This document shows positions 57,325 through 64,000 of a DNA stretch of 64,000 nucleotides, piece by piece. This DNA is from Akkermansiaceae bacterium (GTDB taxonomy: Bacteria; Verrucomicrobiota; Verrucomicrobiia; Verrucomicrobiales; Akkermansiaceae). The notes beneath the pieces are model-generated. The model searched no databases and was not told the origin of the DNA. It saw nothing but the letters and a program-made list of their open reading frames with translations. The stretch is from the NCBI GenBank assembly GCA_024233135.1, contig JACKPZ010000003.1:209774-273773 (forward strand). Direction: 5' to 3'. Positions within the stretch are counted from its first letter, which is position 1; each line of letters opens with the position of its first letter. The translations under genes and the position numbers were made by a program.

Positions 57325-58230
57325 ATGCCAGCCTATACCCTCAGTCATCTCGACCAATTGGAAGCCGAAGCGATCTTCGTGCTTCGCGAAACCGCCGCCC
57401 AATTCCAGAATCCGGGCCTGCTGTTTTCGGCGGGCAAGGACTCGATCGTGATGGCCTGGCTCGCCCGCAAGGCCTTCCATCCGGCCCGGCTGCCGTTCCC
57501 GCTCGTTCATGTGGACACCGGCCACAATTTCCCGGAAACCATCCAGTATCGCGATGAGTTCGCCGAGAAACTCGGCGCCCGCCTGGTGATCGGTTCCGTG
57601 CAGGAGTCCATCGACAAAGGCCGCGTCACCGAGGAAAAGGGCCCGGACGCCTCGCGCAACCGCCTGCAGACGACCACCCTCCTCGACACCATCGAGGAGC
57701 ATCAGTTCGACGCCGTGCTCGGCGGTGGCCGCCGCGACGAGGAAAAGGCCCGCGCCAAGGAGCGTTTCTTCTCCCACCGCGACGACTTCGGCCAATGGGA
57801 CCCGAAGAACCAGCGCCCGGAGTTGTGGAATCTTTTCAACGGCCGCATGCACCAAGGCGAGCACTTCCGTGTGTTCCCGCTGTCCAATTTCACCGAAATG
57901 GACATCTGGATGTATATGCACCGCGAAGGCATCGTCCTGCCGAGCCTCTACTATGCCCACGAGCGAGACACGGTGACCCGCAACGGCACCATCCTCGCCG
58001 TAAGCGAGTTCGTGCAACCGCGCGAGGGCGAAACCGTCGAGCGCAGGAAGATCCGCTTCCGTACCATGGGCGACGCCACCATCACCGGCGCCGTCGAATC
58101 GGAAGCGGATACGATGGAAAAAATCATCGAGGAAGTCGCCGCAGCCCGCCAGACCGAGCGCGGCAACCGCGCCGACGACAAACGTTCCGAAACCTCGATG
58201 GAGGACCGCAAGAAGGAAGGATATTTCTAA
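57325..58230 (+). CDS. cysD: Sulfate adenylyltransferase subunit 2
   Basis: This encodes a 301-residue subunit that forms APS from sulfate and ATP with CysN (E. coli CysD 302 residues). Signatures: LLFSAGKDSIVMAWLARKA (PP-loop), LVHVDTGHNFPETI, GGGRRDEEKARAKERFFSHRD, FPLSNFTEMDIWMYMHREGI, and EDRKKEGYF at the C-terminus. The ATG at 57325 (MPAYTLSHL) is the family start. Confidence 0.97.
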   Translation: MPAYTLSHLDQLEAEAIFVLRETAAQFQNPGLLFSAGKDSIVMAWLARKAFHPARLPFPLVHVDTGHNFPETIQYRDEFAEKLGARLVIGSVQESIDKGRVTEEKGPDASRNRLQTTTLLDTIEEHQFDAVLGGGRRDEEKARAKERFFSHRDDFGQWDPKNQRPELWNLFNGRMHQGEHFRVFPLSNFTEMDIWMYMHREGIVLPSLYYAHERDTVTRNGTILAVSEFVQPREGETVERRKIRFRTMGDATITGAVESEADTMEKIIEEVAAARQTERGNRADDKRSETSMEDRKKEGYF

Positions 58231-58246
58231 CCACGCCTCCGGCGTG

Positions 58247-58389
58247 AGTGCCAAGTGATCGGTGATCAGTGATCAGTGGTCCGTGCACAACGCCTTCAAG
58301 TTCCGATTCACGCCACCCACACCCTTTCAGCGAACCCCAAATCTACGAGACAAGAGTCACTGATCACTGATCACTTCTCACTCGGCACT
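58247..58389. repeat. Long inverted repeat between cysD and cysN
   Basis: Two 32-base arms (58247-58278 and 58358-58389) are inverted copies matching at 28 of 32 positions, separated by 79 bases. Each arm contains tandem GTGATCAGTGATCA units. The right arm ends 6 bases before the cysN ATG. Confidence 0.75.
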
Positions 58390-58395
58390 TTCACC

Positions 58396-59640
58396 ATGGA
58401 CCTTCTCCGCTTCACCACCGCCGGCTCCGTCGATGACGGCAAGTCCACCCTCATCGGCCGCCTTCTCTACGACTGCAAATCCATCTTCGAGGACCAGCTC
58501 GAAGCCGTCGAGGAAAGCTCCCGCCGCCGCGGCGACGAAAACATCAACCTCGCGCTGCTCACCGACGGCCTCAAGGCCGAGCGCGAACAAGGAATCACGA
58601 TCGACGTCGCCTACCGCTACTTCGCCACCCCGAAGCGCAAATTCATCATCGCCGACACACCGGGCCACATCCAATACACCCGCAACATGGTGACCGGCGC
58701 CTCCACCGCCAACCTCGCCATCATCCTCGTCGACGCGCGCAAGGGGGTCATCGAACAAACCAAGCGCCACAGCTTCATCGCCAACCTGCTGCGCATCCAG
58801 CACGTGATCCTCGCCATCAACAAGATGGACCTCGTCGACTACTCCGAGGAAACCTACAACCGGATCATCGCGGACTACGAGGACTTCGCCTCCCGCTTGG
58901 ACAACATCATCGACATCACGCCGATCCCGATCTCCGCCCTCAACGGCGACAACGTGGTCGACAAGTCCGACAAGATGCCGTGGTTCCAAGGCCCCTCGAT
59001 GCTCTATCATCTGGAGAATGTCTATGTCGGCGGCGAGGAAAACCATGTCGACGCCCGCTTCCCGGTGCAGTGGGTGATCCGCCCGCAGAGCGACGAGTGG
59101 CACGACTTCCGCGGCTTCGCAGGCCGCGTCGCCGGCGGCGTCTTCAAGCCGGGCGACGACATCGTAGCGATGCCCAGCGGGTTCCGTTCGAAGATCAAGG
59201 AGATTCACACCGCCGACGGTTCCGTTGACGAAGCCTTCGCGCCCCAGAGCGTCACGATCACCCTGCACGACGAGATCGATATCTCGCGCGGCGATATGAT
59301 CGTGAAGGCCAACAACCCGCCGAACGTCGAGCAGGACATCGAGGCGATGATCTGCTGGTTCTCGAACAAGCCGATGGGGCACCGCGCGAAGTTGATCCTC
59401 CGCCACACGACCCGTGAAATGCAGGCCGTGGTGCGCGAGGTGAAATATCATGTCGACATCAACACCCTCCACAAGATCGAGGGCATCGACGGCTTCGCGA
59501 TGAACGACATCGGCCGCATCACCCTGCGCACCGCCAGCCCCGTCATCTTCGACAGCTACCGCCGCAACCGCAACACCGGCTCCTTCATCCTCGTCGATCC
59601 CGGCACCAACGAAACCGTCGCCGCCGGAATGATCATCTGA
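58396..59640 (+). CDS. cysN: Sulfate adenylyltransferase subunit 1 (GTPase)
   Basis: This encodes a 414-residue GTPase that drives APS synthesis with CysD. Signatures: TTAGSVDDGKSTLIGRLLYD (G1), REQGITIDVAYRYF (switch I), ADTPGHIQYTRNM (G3), AINKMDLVDYS (G4). It lacks the roughly 60 extra residues of E. coli CysN, and no APS-kinase domain is fused (cysC is separate). The ATG at 58396 precedes the G1 motif; the upstream in-frame reading crosses the inverted repeat. Confidence 0.97.
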   Translation: MDLLRFTTAGSVDDGKSTLIGRLLYDCKSIFEDQLEAVEESSRRRGDENINLALLTDGLKAEREQGITIDVAYRYFATPKRKFIIADTPGHIQYTRNMVTGASTANLAIILVDARKGVIEQTKRHSFIANLLRIQHVILAINKMDLVDYSEETYNRIIADYEDFASRLDNIIDITPIPISALNGDNVVDKSDKMPWFQGPSMLYHLENVYVGGEENHVDARFPVQWVIRPQSDEWHDFRGFAGRVAGGVFKPGDDIVAMPSGFRSKIKEIHTADGSVDEAFAPQSVTITLHDEIDISRGDMIVKANNPPNVEQDIEAMICWFSNKPMGHRAKLILRHTTREMQAVVREVKYHVDINTLHKIEGIDGFAMNDIGRITLRTASPVIFDSYRRNRNTGSFILVDPGTNETVAAGMII

Positions 59641-59666
59641 GGGAGGTGGCCCGGCGCGGTTGCTCA

Positions 59667-59714
59667 GGTAGCGCGGCCTGGCTAAGGCCGCACGCGGATG
59701 CCCAGCGCAAATCC
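59667..59714 (+). repeat. REP-like element, copy 6 (left of inverted pair)
   Basis: It begins GGTAGCGCGGCCTGG, forms a hairpin GGCCTGGCTAAGGCC and continues ACGCGGATGCCCAGC. With copy 7 it bounds a 240-bp composite that also holds related variants (GGTAGCCCGGCAAC at 59716 and GGTAGCTCCACC at 59813) and CCTCGATGAGGC/CCTCATCGAG hairpins. Confidence 0.8.
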
Positions 59715-59881
59715 AAGGTAGCCCGGCAACAGCCTCAGCGCGTAGCTCCCGGGCAAATCCTCCGCTCACGGCCTCATCGAGACCGCGTCCACCTTTTTTC
59801 TCTCGCTCAAGCAGGTAGCTCCACCTCGATGAGGCGGAGAGCGAATGCACTGCGCGAAGGTCATCGGTCATCTCAATCTCT

Positions 59882-59906
59882 GCGGTCTGGGCCAGACCGC
59901 GCTACC
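59882..59906 (-). repeat. REP-like element, copy 7 (right of inverted pair)
   Basis: GCGGTCTGGGCCAGACCGC followed by GCTACC, opposite orientation to copy 6. It ends 8 bases before the ATG of the TVP38 gene. Confidence 0.82.
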
Positions 59907-59914
59907 TTTCCCAA

Positions 59915-60580
59915 ATGAAGACCCGCCTTCTACTCATCGCCGCGGCTTTCGCCCTGCTGGCACTGGGCGGTGTCGCCCTGTTCTTCGGCATGGACGGCAT
60001 CAAGTCGCTGTGGTCGATGAAAGATGCGGTGGTTGGTTGGTGCCAGTCGAACCCATGGGTCCTGTTTGCCGCACTGGTCATCCTGCCAGCCTTCGGGTTT
60101 CCCGCCAGCGCCCTGCTGCTACTCGCCGGTGCGACCTGGGGAACCACCGCCAAAGGCTGCGGCATCGCCATCCTCGGCTCCGCACTCAACATCGCGTGGA
60201 CCTACCTCGCCGCCGCCGGGCCGGCCCGCCGCCTCGTCGGCCGCATCCTCGGCACCCGCTGGGACCGCTGGCGTGAAATGGATCGCGGCAACCTCTTCAA
60301 ACTCACCGTGATCATGCGGATCACCCCCGGCCTGCCGCTCTGCGTGCAAAACTACGTGCTCGGCCTGCTCGCCGTGCCTTTCGCCGCCTACCTGCTCATT
60401 TCCATCCCCCTCAACGCGGTGTTCGTCGTCGGATTCGTGCTGACCGGCGGCTCGATCTTCGAAGGCAAGGCGGGCACCGCCATCGCCGGCGTCTCGGTGC
60501 TCATCGCCGCCGTGCTCATCATCCATCTGCTCCGCTCGCGCCTCCGTTCCACCGGCGCCGAGTCCATTCCCGACGCCTGA
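59915..60580 (+). CDS. TVP38/TMEM64-family (VTT domain) membrane protein
   Basis: This encodes a 221-residue integral membrane protein with helices LLLIAAAFALLALGGVALFF, WVLFAALVILPAFGFPASALLLLAGATWG, and VFVVGFVLTGG. The VTT signature lies around FGFPASALLLLAGATWGTTAKG and ITPGLPLCVQNYVLGLLAVPFAAYLL. DedA/VTT proteins have lipid-scramblase or flippase-like roles. Between cysN and a nucleotide-sugar dehydrogenase gene it may act on lipid carriers; this is inference. Confidence 0.9.
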   Translation: MKTRLLLIAAAFALLALGGVALFFGMDGIKSLWSMKDAVVGWCQSNPWVLFAALVILPAFGFPASALLLLAGATWGTTAKGCGIAILGSALNIAWTYLAAAGPARRLVGRILGTRWDRWREMDRGNLFKLTVIMRITPGLPLCVQNYVLGLLAVPFAAYLLISIPLNAVFVVGFVLTGGSIFEGKAGTAIAGVSVLIAAVLIIHLLRSRLRSTGAESIPDA

Positions 60581-60625
60581 TCCCGAACCCGTCCCGCGGC
60601 CTCCTTTTTCTGCCGTGTTTGGCGG

Positions 60626-60643
60626 GTTCATTTTTTTTTGAAC
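60626..60643. promoter_or_regulatory. 18-bp palindromic operator candidate, second copy
   Basis: The sequence GTTCATTTTTTTTTGAAC differs from the copy at 47580-47597 at two symmetric positions only (A to T in each arm). It is 342 bases upstream of the second nucleotide-sugar dehydrogenase gene. Confidence 0.6.
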
Positions 60644-60930
60644 AAACCACTTGAACGCCGGGCAGCACCTGAGAGTCTTTGGAAACCTCGCTGTCGGGGA
60701 TATTCCAACCATCCGAAAAACCCATGGCCCGGCGCTGCTGCGCCCGCGACCAAGGGCGGCAGCGTGGGAGAAAGTCGGTTCAGCAATCATCACGCAAGAT
60801 GGCAGCGCGGTTGAATCGTCAATGAGGCGCTCTCATGACCACCCCGTGTGATCCCGTAATGCCCATCGCCGCCCCGGCATGACAGGATTTGCCGCTGGCG
60901 CCCAGTCCCGGCTGCCATCCCCCCTCCCCT

Positions 60931-60984
60931 GCATTTCAGCTTCTCAGCTTCTCAGCTTTTCCGCATCTCAGCCTTTCCATTTGC
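60931..60984 (+). repeat. CAGC-TCTC micro-repeat leader upstream of the dehydrogenase gene
   Basis: Tandem units TTCAGCTTCTCAGCTTCTCAG followed by TTTTCCGCATCTCAGCC reach the ATG at 60985. The three TTCTCAGC-type units in tandem make copy number changes likely. Confidence 0.55.
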
Positions 60985-62301
60985 ATGTCCACCCTCGACC
61001 ACCTCGCCGCAAAGAAATCCTCGATCGGCATCGTCGGCCTCGGCTATGTCGGCCTGCCGCTCGCGCTCGGCTATGCCAGCGCCGGCTATCAAGCCGTCGG
61101 CTTCGACATCGATCCTCCAAAGATCGACGCCTTGCTCGCCGGGAAGAGCTACATCAAGCACATCCCGACCGACACCGTTGCCGCGGCACGCTCGGCTGGG
61201 AAACTCGACGCAACCACCGATTTCACCCGCATCGCCGAGTGCGACGCGGTCATCCTCTGCGTTCCCACCCCGCTCGATGAACACTTCGAGCCCGACCTGA
61301 GCTACGTCACCGGCACCTTGGATGCCGTGGTGCCACATCTCCGCGCCGGTCAGATCCTGAGCCTGGAAAGCACCACCTATCCCGGCACCACCGAAGAAGA
61401 AGTGGTTTCGCGGGTGGAGGCGGCGGGCTTCAAGGTCGGTGTCGACATCTTCGTGGTGTATTCGCCCGAGCGCGAGGACCCCGGCAATCCGAAGTTCACC
61501 GCCACCAACATTCCAAAGGTCGTCGGCGGCCACACCGCCGCGTGTTTGGAACACGGAGTCGCCCTCTACGGCGCCGCTTTCGAGCAGGTCGTCCCGGTTT
61601 CCTCCACCCAGGTCGCCGAGCTCACCAAGCTGCTCGAAAACATCTACCGCGCCGTCAACATCGGCCTCGTCAACGAACTCAAGATCGCGGCCGACAAGAT
61701 GGGCATCGACATCTGGGAGGTCATCCGCGCCGCCTCCACCAAGCCTTTCGGATTCACGCCGTTCTATCCGGGTCCCGGCCTCGGCGGCCACTGCATCCCC
61801 ATCGATCCCTTCTATCTCACCTGGAAGGCCCGGGAATTCGGCGTCCACACCCGTTTCATCGAGCTCGCCGGCGAGATCAACCGCGGGATGCCGGACTACG
61901 TCGTGCATCGTACTATGGAAGCTCTCAACACCCGCGGCAAGGCGGTGAAGGGCAGCCGGGTGCTCCTCCTCGGCCTCGCTTACAAGGCCAACGTCGACGA
62001 CATGCGGGAGTCCCCCACCTTCACGCTCATGGACAAGTTCCAGTCTCTCGGCGCGGAGGTTTCCTATCACGATCCCCACGTCCCGGTCGTCGGCCCCACC
62101 CGCGAACACATGAACTGGGCCGGCCACAAGTCCCTCGACTGGACACCGGAAAACCTCGCGGCCCAGGACGCCATCGTCATCGCCACCCACCACGCCGCCT
62201 TCGACCTCCCCACCCTCGCCGCACATGCCGACCTCATCATCGACACCCGCAACGCCATGGCCGGCGTCGAATCGAAACCTGGCCAGGTAGTGAAGGCATA
62301 G
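60985..62301 (+). CDS. Nucleotide-sugar dehydrogenase (UDP-GlcNAc/UDP-glucose 6-dehydrogenase, WbpA/TuaD-like)
   Basis: This encodes a 438-residue NAD-dependent dehydrogenase. Signatures: SSIGIVGLGYVGLPLALGYASAGY, ILCVPTPLDEHFEPDLSYV, LESTTYPGTTEE, YSPEREDPGNPKF, PGLGGHCIPIDPFYLTWKA (catalytic Cys), and GLAYKANVDDMRESPTF. The GHCIPIDP motif places it with UDP-N-acetylhexosamine/uronate dehydrogenases, distinct from the eukaryote-like enzyme at 54399. The stop TAG at 62299-62301 overlaps REP copy 8. The ATG at 60985 follows a micro-repeat leader. Confidence 0.93.
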   Translation: MSTLDHLAAKKSSIGIVGLGYVGLPLALGYASAGYQAVGFDIDPPKIDALLAGKSYIKHIPTDTVAAARSAGKLDATTDFTRIAECDAVILCVPTPLDEHFEPDLSYVTGTLDAVVPHLRAGQILSLESTTYPGTTEEEVVSRVEAAGFKVGVDIFVVYSPEREDPGNPKFTATNIPKVVGGHTAACLEHGVALYGAAFEQVVPVSSTQVAELTKLLENIYRAVNIGLVNELKIAADKMGIDIWEVIRAASTKPFGFTPFYPGPGLGGHCIPIDPFYLTWKAREFGVHTRFIELAGEINRGMPDYVVHRTMEALNTRGKAVKGSRVLLLGLAYKANVDDMRESPTFTLMDKFQSLGAEVSYHDPHVPVVGPTREHMNWAGHKSLDWTPENLAAQDAIVIATHHAAFDLPTLAAHADLIIDTRNAMAGVESKPGQVVKA

Positions 62302-62340
62302 GTAGCGCGGTCTGGCTCAGACCGCACGCGGATGCGCAGC
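62301..62340 (+). repeat. REP-like element, copy 8 (single)
   Basis: GGTAGCGCGGTCTGG then CTCAGACCGC and ACGCGGATGCGCAGC form the 40-bp full unit with a GCGGTCTG-gct-CAGACCGC hairpin. It overlaps the preceding stop codon by one base. Confidence 0.82.
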
Positions 62341-62659
62341 CGATGATCCGTCCATCAAACGCCGCGAACCTCCCGCCATTGGCGATTCATCCTCACCTCA
62401 TCCTCCTGCGGTCCGTTTCTCACTCTTCCCCGTTCACGATTCACCGAAATTCCGTCTTCCCCTCCTTCCCATCACTCGTTATTCTCTCCCCGTCTTTTAG
62501 GTCGCTCGTCTGAGCCCGACTCGGACTCCAAGCTCGTTGGCAACGCGAAACCAACCGATCGCTTCCGAGACCGCCTTCTTCCGCGCCAATCCGCCGTGGA
62601 TGGCCACCCTGGATCTCCCGGATCCCACAGCCACCCCGCGGCATCTCCCCCCCCGACAC
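62341..62659. other. Intergenic region upstream of the NahK-like gene
   Basis: These 319 bases have no REP unit beyond the start and no supportable gene. An in-frame ATG at 62537 upstream of the kinase start reads Pro/Thr-rich sequence and is not favoured. A run of eight C residues precedes the kinase start. Confidence 0.4.
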
Positions 62660-63829
62660 ATGAAAGACGCCCACACCCCGCTCGAACACGCCCGGCATGC
62701 GCTCGATACCTTCGAGATCCCCGGCCGGTTCGTCGAAATCCAAGCTTTCGGCAACGGTCTCATCAACGACACCTACGTCGCCACCTTCGAAGCCGGCTCC
62801 GGCTCCGCCTCCTACATTCTCCAGCGGATCAATCACCATGTGTTCCAGGATCCAGCCTCGTTGATGGCGAATGTCGAACGAGTCTGCCACCACATCCGCT
62901 ACCGGCTCCACCTCGAGTCCGAGGCCGATCTCGACCGCCGTTGCCTCTCGCTCGTGCCCACCAAGGAAGGCGCCTCCTTTACCGAACTTCACGACAACGG
63001 AAGCGCCACCTACTGGCGTTGCTTCGACTTCATCCAAGGCTGTTCCAGTTTCGACGTCGTCGAGACACCCGAGCAGGCCTATCAGGCGGCCCGCAAGTTC
63101 GGTGAATTCCAGCGCCTCGTGTCCGACATCGGCGGCTGCCGGCTCGCGGAAACCATCCCGGATTTCCACAACACGCCGAAGCGTTTCCAAGCTCTCGTCG
63201 ATGCCATCGCCGCCGACCCGCTCGGCCGGGTCGCCGGCTGCCAGGACGAGATCGAATTCGCCCTCCGGCACGAAGCGATCGCCCACCACCTGCTCGGTCT
63301 GCACGCCCGCGGTCTCATCCCGGAACGTGTCACCCACAACGACACCAAACTCTCCAACGTTCTCATCGACGACCGTTCCGGCGAAGGCGTCTGCGTCGTC
63401 GACCTCGACACCGTGATGCCGGGTCTTTGCCTCTACGACTTCGGCGACCTCGTCCGCACCTGCGTTTCCCCCGTCGAGGAAGACAGCACCGACCTCACCT
63501 CGATCCAGGTCCGCATGCCCGTATTCCGGGCGCTCGCCCGCGGTTTCCTCAAGGAAATGGTCCGCGTCCTCACCCCCAGCGAGACCGCCAACCTCGCGTT
63601 CTCCGGAAAACTCCTCACCTACGAGGTCGCCCTCCGTTTCCTCACCGACCACATCCTCGGCGACACCTACTTCGGGGCCAAGCGCCCGGACCACAACCTG
63701 CAGCGCGCCCGCAACCAGTTCCAACTCGTCCGCCGCCTCGAAGCCCTCGAGGACGAAATGAACGACTACGTCGACGAACTCGTCGGCATGATTGCCAACC
63801 CCGAGCACCGCCTCCCCCTCGCCGTTTGA
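62660..63829 (+). CDS. NahK-like N-acetylhexosamine/sugar 1-kinase (APH-type fold)
   Basis: This encodes a 389-residue kinase of the aminoglycoside-phosphotransferase fold. It matches N-acetylhexosamine 1-kinase signatures: FGNGLINDTYVATF (nucleotide loop), YILQRINHHVFQDP, THNDTKLSNVLIDD (catalytic Asp and Asn), VCVVDLDTVMPGLCLYDFGDLVR (metal Asp). The product would be a hexosamine- or sugar 1-phosphate for nucleotide-sugar synthesis. A group II intron lies immediately downstream in the opposite orientation. Confidence 0.88.
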   Translation: MKDAHTPLEHARHALDTFEIPGRFVEIQAFGNGLINDTYVATFEAGSGSASYILQRINHHVFQDPASLMANVERVCHHIRYRLHLESEADLDRRCLSLVPTKEGASFTELHDNGSATYWRCFDFIQGCSSFDVVETPEQAYQAARKFGEFQRLVSDIGGCRLAETIPDFHNTPKRFQALVDAIAADPLGRVAGCQDEIEFALRHEAIAHHLLGLHARGLIPERVTHNDTKLSNVLIDDRSGEGVCVVDLDTVMPGLCLYDFGDLVRTCVSPVEEDSTDLTSIQVRMPVFRALARGFLKEMVRVLTPSETANLAFSGKLLTYEVALRFLTDHILGDTYFGAKRPDHNLQRARNQFQLVRRLEALEDEMNDYVDELVGMIANPEHRLPLAV

Positions 63830-63834
63830 AGAGG

Positions 63835-64000
63835 ATAGAGGTAGGAACGGGGCATTCGCCCCGCTCCCCCCTCCGAACCGGACGTGCGGATCTCCCGCAT
63901 CCGGCTCTCCAGTCAGTGGTTTGCTCCGTTACGGAGGCTCGCGAATTCTGTTTCCCGGGCGTCCAGCAGGCAGAAGAGCCCGAGCTTCTTGAAGTAGCGG
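63835..64000 (-). mobile_element. Group II intron, 3' end (continues beyond the window)
   Basis: Read on the minus strand: the end of a maturase ORF, then domain V at 63875-63907 (GAGCCGGATGCGG-gaga-TCCGCACGTCCGGTTC, with the catalytic AGC triad and two-base bulge), then domain VI (GAGCGGGGCGAATGCCCCGTTCCTAC with the branch-point A expected in CCTAC) and the terminal CTCTAT. The 3' boundary is near 63835, 5 bases after the kinase stop codon. The 5' end lies beyond the window. Confidence 0.9.
63913..64000 (-). CDS. ltrA: Group II intron reverse transcriptase/maturase, C-terminal end (partial)
   Basis: The last 28 residues of the intron-encoded protein are readable: RYFKKLGLFCLLDARE... and SLRNGANH before the TGA at 63913-63915. 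This matches the typical C-terminus of these proteins. The rest is beyond the window. Confidence 0.85.
   Translation of the reverse strand, partial: RYFKKLGLFCLLDARETEFASLRNGANH

Larger units (their letters stand above)
60581..60984. other. 404-bp intergenic region with operator-like palindrome and repeats
   Basis: It holds a second 18-bp palindrome (60626-60643), a hairpin sharing the 20 bases CGACCAAGGGCGGCAGCGTG with 48835-48854 (near 60748), a variant GGCAGCGCGGTTGAATCG, and the CAGC-TCTC leader before the next gene. No gene is seen. Confidence 0.6.

Noticed and set aside
60740..60770. Shared 20-base match CGACCAAGGGCGGCAGCGTG with 48835-48854 as a third repeat family
   Set aside because: Only two copies were seen by eye, and both lie in GC-rich gaps. 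It could be a further REP-type unit but evidence is thin.
63792..63992. 66-codon plus-strand frame at the end of the window
   Set aside because: It reads through the 3' end of the kinase gene and the antisense of the group II intron structure; not a gene.

Overview
The window is about 64 kb of GC-rich bacterial chromosome. It most resembles a carbohydrate-degrading member of the Verrucomicrobiota (Verrucomicrobiae, Luteolibacter-like). This is inferred from family content: a ThuA/PVC-type dehydrogenase/cytochrome c fusion, FucP-type and SSS sugar transporters, GH29 fucosidase, Gfo/Idh/MocA oxidoreductase with a sugar isomerase, adenosylcobalamin-dependent ribonucleotide reductase, and a GbsR/MarR-like plus NusG-like pair at an exopolysaccharide locus. 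No rRNA, tRNA or CRISPR array was seen.

Layout. 0-3 kb: 3' part of nrdJ. 3-7.5 kb: a disturbed stretch with a frameshifted acidic protein, a Phd/VapC-type toxin-antitoxin pair whose toxin has three compensating frameshifts, an rRNA pseudouridine synthase, a secreted protein, a pseudopilin-like protein and a shattered small membrane-protein gene. 7.5-15 kb (minus strand): uronate isomerase, a large TPR protein, a FucP-like transporter with a large hydrophilic insertion, and an N-acetylmuramoyl-L-alanine amidase. 15-22.7 kb (minus): sugar catabolic genes (ThuA/dehydrogenase/cytochrome c, Gfo/Idh, sugar isomerase, MFS transporter) and a PAS-AraC regulator. 22.8-29.9 kb: L-arabinose operon (araB-araA-araD-Na+/solute symporter) ending in a strong terminator, with a divergent LacI-type regulator and a palindromic operator candidate between them. 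30-38.9 kb: L,D-transpeptidase, phosphoribosyltransferase/erythromycin-esterase-like fusion, ankyrin lipoprotein, ACT protein, DUF1801 protein, RlmM-like methyltransferase, alpha-L-fucosidase and a tiny lipoprotein. 39-46.5 kb: housekeeping (tsaE, rpsR, rpmG, DksA-like, scpB, pheA, gltA, purH, HNH nuclease).

46.5-63.8 kb is a surface-polysaccharide locus: UDP-xylose synthase, GbsR/MarR-like regulator, NusG paralogue, UDP-galactopyranose mutase, GDP-fucose synthesis (gmd/fcl), a nucleotidyltransferase-GHMP kinase fusion, a WecG/TagA glycosyltransferase, two nucleotide-sugar dehydrogenases, a complete APS/PAPS pathway (cysC, cysD, cysN), a TVP38 membrane protein and a NahK-like sugar 1-kinase. 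Together these could supply UDP-Xyl, UDP-Galf, GDP-Fuc, uronic acids and PAPS, so a sulfated polymer is a reasonable inference. No sulfotransferase or polymerase lies in the window.

The polysaccharide locus is unusually rich in intergenic structure. It holds eight copies of a palindromic REP-like element, six of them as inverted pairs. One pair has both members interrupted by a roughly 88-bp hairpin-rich element whose two copies differ by compensatory base changes. Two 18-bp operator-like palindromes (GTTCAWTTTTTWTTGAAC) sit 13 kb apart. Micro-repeat or inverted-repeat leaders precede several genes. The window ends in the 3' end of a group II intron (minus strand), located a few bases past the stop codon of the last gene.
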